Below are positions 22,146 to 25,308 of a DNA stretch of 25,308 nucleotides, one piece after another. A model generated the notes under the pieces. The model was not told the origin of the DNA. It saw only the letters and a list, made by a program, of their open reading frames with translations, and searched no databases. Source of the stretch: Acidobacteriota bacterium. GTDB lineage: Bacteria > Acidobacteriota > Blastocatellia > Pyrinomonadales > Pyrinomonadaceae. The DNA lies in the NCBI GenBank assembly GCA_963169175.1, contig CAUJFK010000157.1, positions 1-25,308 on the forward strand. The letters are read 5' to 3'. Within the stretch, counting starts at the first letter, position 1. The number at the start of each line of letters is the position of its first letter. Both the position numbers and the translations under genes were made by a program.

Positions 22146-22574
22146 GTGGTTGACCTCGAACAAATAGGCAAAAACCTGCCCGCATTGCTCGCCGCCGTCA
22201 TGGTCGCGGTGCTCTTTCTGCAATCTGCCGTGGACAAGATGACCGACTGGAATGGCAATCTCGGCTGGCTGACCGAGCATTTTTCCAAGACCTTCATGGC
22301 CCCGTTCGTGCCGCTCTTGCTCGGAACGATTCTCGTAATGGAGTTGGCCGCTGGTGTACTTGCGGCCGTAGGCGTTCTTTATTTCGTGGTCGCGGCCACG
22401 ACCATAATCATCTTCTGGTCGGCCGTGATAGCGGCTTTCGCCCTGCTGTCGCTTTTCTTTGGGCAGCGGATAGCCAAAGACTATCCCGGTGCCGTTTCAT
22501 TACTACCCTATTTTATTCTTGTATTGTTATTGATCTACCTGACCGATCCGGTCGGACCACATCTAATTAAATGA
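22146..22574 (+). CDS. DoxX-like four-helix membrane protein
   Basis: A 142-aa protein with GTG start 3 nt after the rpiB stop; a GAGG lies at a rather long distance upstream. Four hydrophobic segments are visible: about 11-28, 51-72, 75-100 and 117-134. QSAVDKMTDW and the short loop FSKTFMAPFVPL match DoxX-family proteins, which are small quinone- or redox-associated membrane proteins. The role of this member is unknown, and cotranscription with rpiB does not explain it. A downstream ATG at 22200 would remove part of the first helix, so GTG is preferred. Confidence 0.78.
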   Translation: MVDLEQIGKNLPALLAAVMVAVLFLQSAVDKMTDWNGNLGWLTEHFSKTFMAPFVPLLLGTILVMELAAGVLAAVGVLYFVVAATTIIIFWSAVIAAFALLSLFFGQRIAKDYPGAVSLLPYFILVLLLIYLTDPVGPHLIK

Positions 22575-22591
22575 GGGCCTCCGCAAGATGA

Positions 22592-23248
22592 TCATTTCAG
22601 CGCGGCGCGAAGAAACCGGACAAGCGGATAGGCAGCCTTGAAACTTTCGGCAAGCATTTTTGGATAGTCCGCCGAAACCACATCGCTCTCCTTGAATTCT
22701 TGCCCAACGGTGAATGACTTCAGTTTCAAATACTCGATGGCCTCGTGATCTGCGACAAATCCTTTTGGCGGCCTGCTCAGGTGTTCACCGTGGAGTTCGC
22801 CGAACCGGTCGGCAAATTTTCTGCCCTCAACGATCTTTCTAAATTCTTTCGTGTGGTTTGCGATCGCATTTCTGATCTTTAGTGTTTCCGCAGAGTCCGG
22901 CATATACTTGCCAGCGGCGCAGAAAAACATGCCGGGCTGGATGTGAAAGTAGTAGCCGGGCGACATTGCCTTTCGCCCGCCGGGTGCAATGAACGCTCCG
23001 AGATTCGTCTTGTACGGGCTCTTGTCCTTTGAAAAACGAACATCCCGATAGATCCTGAAAACACAGGCTTTAGGGTCTAGCCCCGCCACATGAGCATCAA
23101 ATTTAGCTACTCGTCCGATCAGTTGGTCCGTCAGGGCGATGATGTTATTATTCGCATCCCCGAACAATTTCTTGTTGTCCATGAACCATTCACGGTTGTT
23201 GTTTTTTTCAAGTTGCTTTAGGAAAACGATCGTTTCTCTTGCGAGCAT
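22592..23248 (-). CDS. DUF2461-family protein
   Basis: A 218-aa cytosolic protein. It starts with ETIVFLKQLEKNNNREWFMDNKKLF, the signature of DUF2461 (TIGR02453), followed by FRIYRDVRFSKDKSPYKTNLGAFI and GYYFHIQPGMFFCAAG. Length and motif order match the family. Its biochemical function is unknown. It converges with the DoxX-like gene and diverges from the beta-propeller gene, with a gap of only 41 bp that must hold both promoters. Confidence 0.92.
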   Translation of the reverse strand: MLARETIVFLKQLEKNNNREWFMDNKKLFGDANNNIIALTDQLIGRVAKFDAHVAGLDPKACVFRIYRDVRFSKDKSPYKTNLGAFIAPGGRKAMSPGYYFHIQPGMFFCAAGKYMPDSAETLKIRNAIANHTKEFRKIVEGRKFADRFGELHGEHLSRPPKGFVADHEAIEYLKLKSFTVGQEFKESDVVSADYPKMLAESFKAAYPLVRFLRAALK

Positions 23249-23289
23249 AGGTTGGGTATATTAGCACAAAAGATCGCCCCAAATACCAT

Positions 23290-23991
23290 ATGAAAAAGAT
23301 GATGGTTTTCATTTTCTCGCTGCTGGCCCTGACGGCCGCAGGCACGGCGCAGTCCCCTTCCTGGAAGATCGCTTTCAATGTTCTGCAGGTTCAGAAAGCT
23401 GACGATTACGAGGTCTATACAACAGGCATTGACGGCACCGGCACCAGAAACGTCACGAACAATAAAGATGTCGCATGGACCTACCATTCGATCCCGGGAA
23501 AATTGCTCTTTGTCAGCGACCGCGGGGCCTGCAGACGATGTTACTTCCTGTACGAACCGGACCTTGAGGGCAGCAATATTCGCAAAGTAACGAATCTGCA
23601 GCTTGAAGATTCCTGGATGGGCAGCCGCAGTAATGGAAAAGAACTTATCGTTGCCGGTCGCATCGATACGCGTGTGCGGTACCAGCTTTTCATTGTTGAC
23701 CGCGAGACCGGGGCCTTTCGAAGGCTGAGGGACGAGCCGGAAGCTGCCTTTCGCGACCCAACCTTTTCGCCGGATGGAAAAAGAGTAGCATACGTCTATA
23801 AGAAAAAACGTACTGACCGAGCCGAGATCGAGGAGATGTATATTATGAACATCGACGGCACAAAACGCCGAAAACTGACAACCTATCCGGCGGACGATCC
23901 TCTTGCAAAAGATCCAGCATACAAAGTGGGCCCGCCAGTTCGCCGAACCAACACGCGACAGCACTATCAGCAACATCGCATCCGATCATAA
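23290..23991 (+). CDS. Exported TolB/PD40-like beta-propeller protein, 3' end probably damaged
   Basis: A 233-aa frame with signal peptide (MKKMMVFIFSLLALTAAGTAQ). Propeller blades follow: YEVYTTGIDGTGTRNVTNN, YFLYEPDLEGSNIRKVTN, YQLFIVDRETGAFRRL, DPTFSPDGKRVAYVYKKK and MYIMNIDGTKRRKLTTY, the usual WD40-like/PD40 pattern. Only about four or five blades are present, fewer than the usual six. The end (RRTNTRQHYQQHRIRS, after KVGPP) is unlike a blade, where homologues normally continue with a further blade. Frames after 23940 hold pieces such as FEPGEDWGYCYPDELFFEQLPYG without a start, so a frameshift or truncation is likely. Function unknown. Confidence 0.75.
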   Translation: MKKMMVFIFSLLALTAAGTAQSPSWKIAFNVLQVQKADDYEVYTTGIDGTGTRNVTNNKDVAWTYHSIPGKLLFVSDRGACRRCYFLYEPDLEGSNIRKVTNLQLEDSWMGSRSNGKELIVAGRIDTRVRYQLFIVDRETGAFRRLRDEPEAAFRDPTFSPDGKRVAYVYKKKRTDRAEIEEMYIMNIDGTKRRKLTTYPADDPLAKDPAYKVGPPVRRTNTRQHYQQHRIRS

Positions 23992-24128
23992 GATCGTTCG
24001 AACCGGGTGAGGACTGGGGTTATTGTTATCCGGACGAGTTGTTTTTTGAACAGCTGCCGTACGGGTAAACTGAGGCTTCAGCGACTCGTGACATTTTTCG
24101 GAAAATAGTCTTGAAAAGGCGGTGATCA

Positions 24129-25040
24129 ATGGTGAATTCAGCTTTCCCCGAAATACCTCTTGAGGCTTGGCGGCCGACGAAGAATACTTTGCATCTCTAC
24201 TGTCAAATAGTGGGCAAGATCCGGCTGGCTATGCACCCGTGGCTCAATCATTGGTGGCACGTGCCGCTCTATGTAACACCGCGCGGCCTTTCGACACACA
24301 CGATCCCGTATGCCGGCGGTGACTTCGAGATCGAGTTCGATCTCGGCGAACATGTTCTAAGGATACAGACGAGCAGCAACCAGATCGAAGATTTTGCGCT
24401 TTATGACGGGCTGAGTGTAGCCGATTTTTACAGCAGCATCTTCGCCAATCTTGCCAAGATCGGAATCAACCCCACGATCAACCCAGTTCCGTACGAAGCC
24501 CCGTCAACAACTCCGTTCGACGAAAACAGCGAAAACAAGTCATATGACAAAGAATATGTCGAACGCTTTCATCGCACGCTCGTGACCGTGGACGGCCTTT
24601 TAACGAAATTCCGCGACCGCTTTATCGGAAAATCGACGCCTGTACATATGTTCTGGCACAGCTTCGATCTGGCACTGACCCGCTTTTCCGGCAAACGCGC
24701 CCCGACCCGCGACAGTGCCGGTATGGTCGAGCGTGAAGCCTATTCGCACGAGGTCATCAGCTTTGGTTTTTGGTTCGGCGACGACAACGTTCCGGCCCCG
24801 GCGTTTTACTCATACACGGCACCCGAACCCGCAGGCCTCGCGGATGAAACACTTTCGCCATCGGCCGCCAAGTGGCAGGAGTCCAACGGCTCGCGCATGG
24901 CACTATTGATGTACGACGATGTCCGTACGGCGGATGACCCGAACAGAATGGTACTCGACTTTCTCGAGTCGACTTACCAAGCCGGGGCAAAGAGAGCGGA
25001 TTGGGACATCAACGAATTCAGCTCAAACGCGGCCGCATGA
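24129..25040 (+). CDS. DUF5996-family protein
   Basis: A 303-aa protein with the family's hallmarks: WRPTKNTLHLYCQIVGKIRLA near the start, NHWWHVPLYVTPRGLSTHTIPY, FDLGEHVLRIQTS, and in the second half FWHSFDLALTRFSG, HEVISFGFWFGD and FYSYTAPEP. It is likely cytosolic, with no signal or membrane helix. AAGG lies 9 nt before ATG. The fold and function of the family are not known to me. Transcribed alone; the 137-bp gap before it contains only remnant frames. Confidence 0.9.
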   Translation: MVNSAFPEIPLEAWRPTKNTLHLYCQIVGKIRLAMHPWLNHWWHVPLYVTPRGLSTHTIPYAGGDFEIEFDLGEHVLRIQTSSNQIEDFALYDGLSVADFYSSIFANLAKIGINPTINPVPYEAPSTTPFDENSENKSYDKEYVERFHRTLVTVDGLLTKFRDRFIGKSTPVHMFWHSFDLALTRFSGKRAPTRDSAGMVEREAYSHEVISFGFWFGDDNVPAPAFYSYTAPEPAGLADETLSPSAAKWQESNGSRMALLMYDDVRTADDPNRMVLDFLESTYQAGAKRADWDINEFSSNAAA

Positions 25041-25115
25041 GAGCTTTTCTTCTAGCTGCTTCACATCTTTCGTCTTATTCTTTTCGTTCTGTGGTTAGGT
25101 CAAAACCGAACCACG

Positions 25116-25308
25116 TTACTTCCTTTCCTTATATACCCAACCGTTCTTCATCACGAAGATCGTGCTTTCCATTGCTTTGATGTTTTGAAGCGGATCGCCC
25201 GCAACCGCTACGATATCTGCATTCTTTCCCGGCGTCAGCGAGCCGATGGTCTTTTCCAGCCCAAGCAGTTTCGCAGCGTTAAAGGTTCCCGCGGTGATCG
25301 AATCCAGC
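25116..25308 (-). CDS. Amidohydrolase C-terminal end (5' part beyond window)
   Basis: The last 63 codons of an amidohydrolase-family (imidazolonepropionase-like) protein. ITAGTFNAAKLLGLEKTIGSLTPGKNADIVAVAGDPL is the typical end of the metal-dependent TIM barrel and return to the beta-sandwich, and it closes with KAMESTIFVMKNGWVYKERK. The active-site residues lie outside the window. Such enzymes in this phylum are commonly exported peptidase-like amidohydrolases, but substrate cannot be judged. Confidence 0.88.
   Translation of the reverse strand, partial: LDSITAGTFNAAKLLGLEKTIGSLTPGKNADIVAVAGDPLQNIKAMESTIFVMKNGWVYKERK

Overview
The window is bacterial chromosome of moderately high GC. Several traits together suggest an Acidobacteriota genome, most likely a Blastocatellia/Pyrinomonadaceae-type organism. 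These are a futalosine-pathway menaquinone gene (mqnD), a Ser/Thr kinase with a zinc ribbon and a polytopic C-terminal half, many small exported proteins of unknown function, and many word-like palindromic intergenic repeats (TTTCGTG, CTCTGTGTC and CTTTGTG types). This placement is inferred from gene families and repeat style, not from a marker gene.

Layout. 1-1793: a truncated M14 carboxypeptidase diverges from a PlsC acyltransferase, and a 24-bp inverted repeat spans the junction. 1950-2780: an exported unknown. 3015-8361: a tight three-gene minus-strand operon encoding an exported protein, a CHASE2 membrane protein without output domain, and a large exported TPR-CHAT caspase-like protease. 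8494-11554: a minus-strand run of ubiX, an exported SH3 protein, a methyltransferase and mqnD. 11612-11882: a tandem array of about 76-bp palindromic units in front of larB (nickel-pincer cofactor). 13040-15751: a transmembrane Ser/Thr kinase. 15937-17593: a 69-aa protein, an NTF2-like protein and a Tat-exported dienelactone hydrolase that lies between two 75-bp direct repeats.

17800-20100 is an accessory island. A Y1/HUH (RAYT or IS200-like) transposase is flanked by two mirror-image blocks of three hairpins. Next to it is a controller-type operon (XRE regulator plus PD-(D/E)XK-like nuclease). A well-defined promoter with two operator dyads separates that operon from a zeta-toxin-like pseudogene that has lost its P-loop and carries a frameshift.

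20140-25308 returns to housekeeping-like content: an S1C protease-TPR protein, rpiB with a DoxX-like gene, a DUF2461 protein, a beta-propeller exported protein with a suspicious 3' end, a DUF5996 protein and the C-terminus of an amidohydrolase.

The two most interesting systems are the extracytoplasmic CHASE2/TPR-CHAT operon and the island with the hairpin-flanked transposase and XRE-nuclease/zeta unit. Four families of dispersed word-like palindromes run through the window, and one of them supplies part of a signal peptide.
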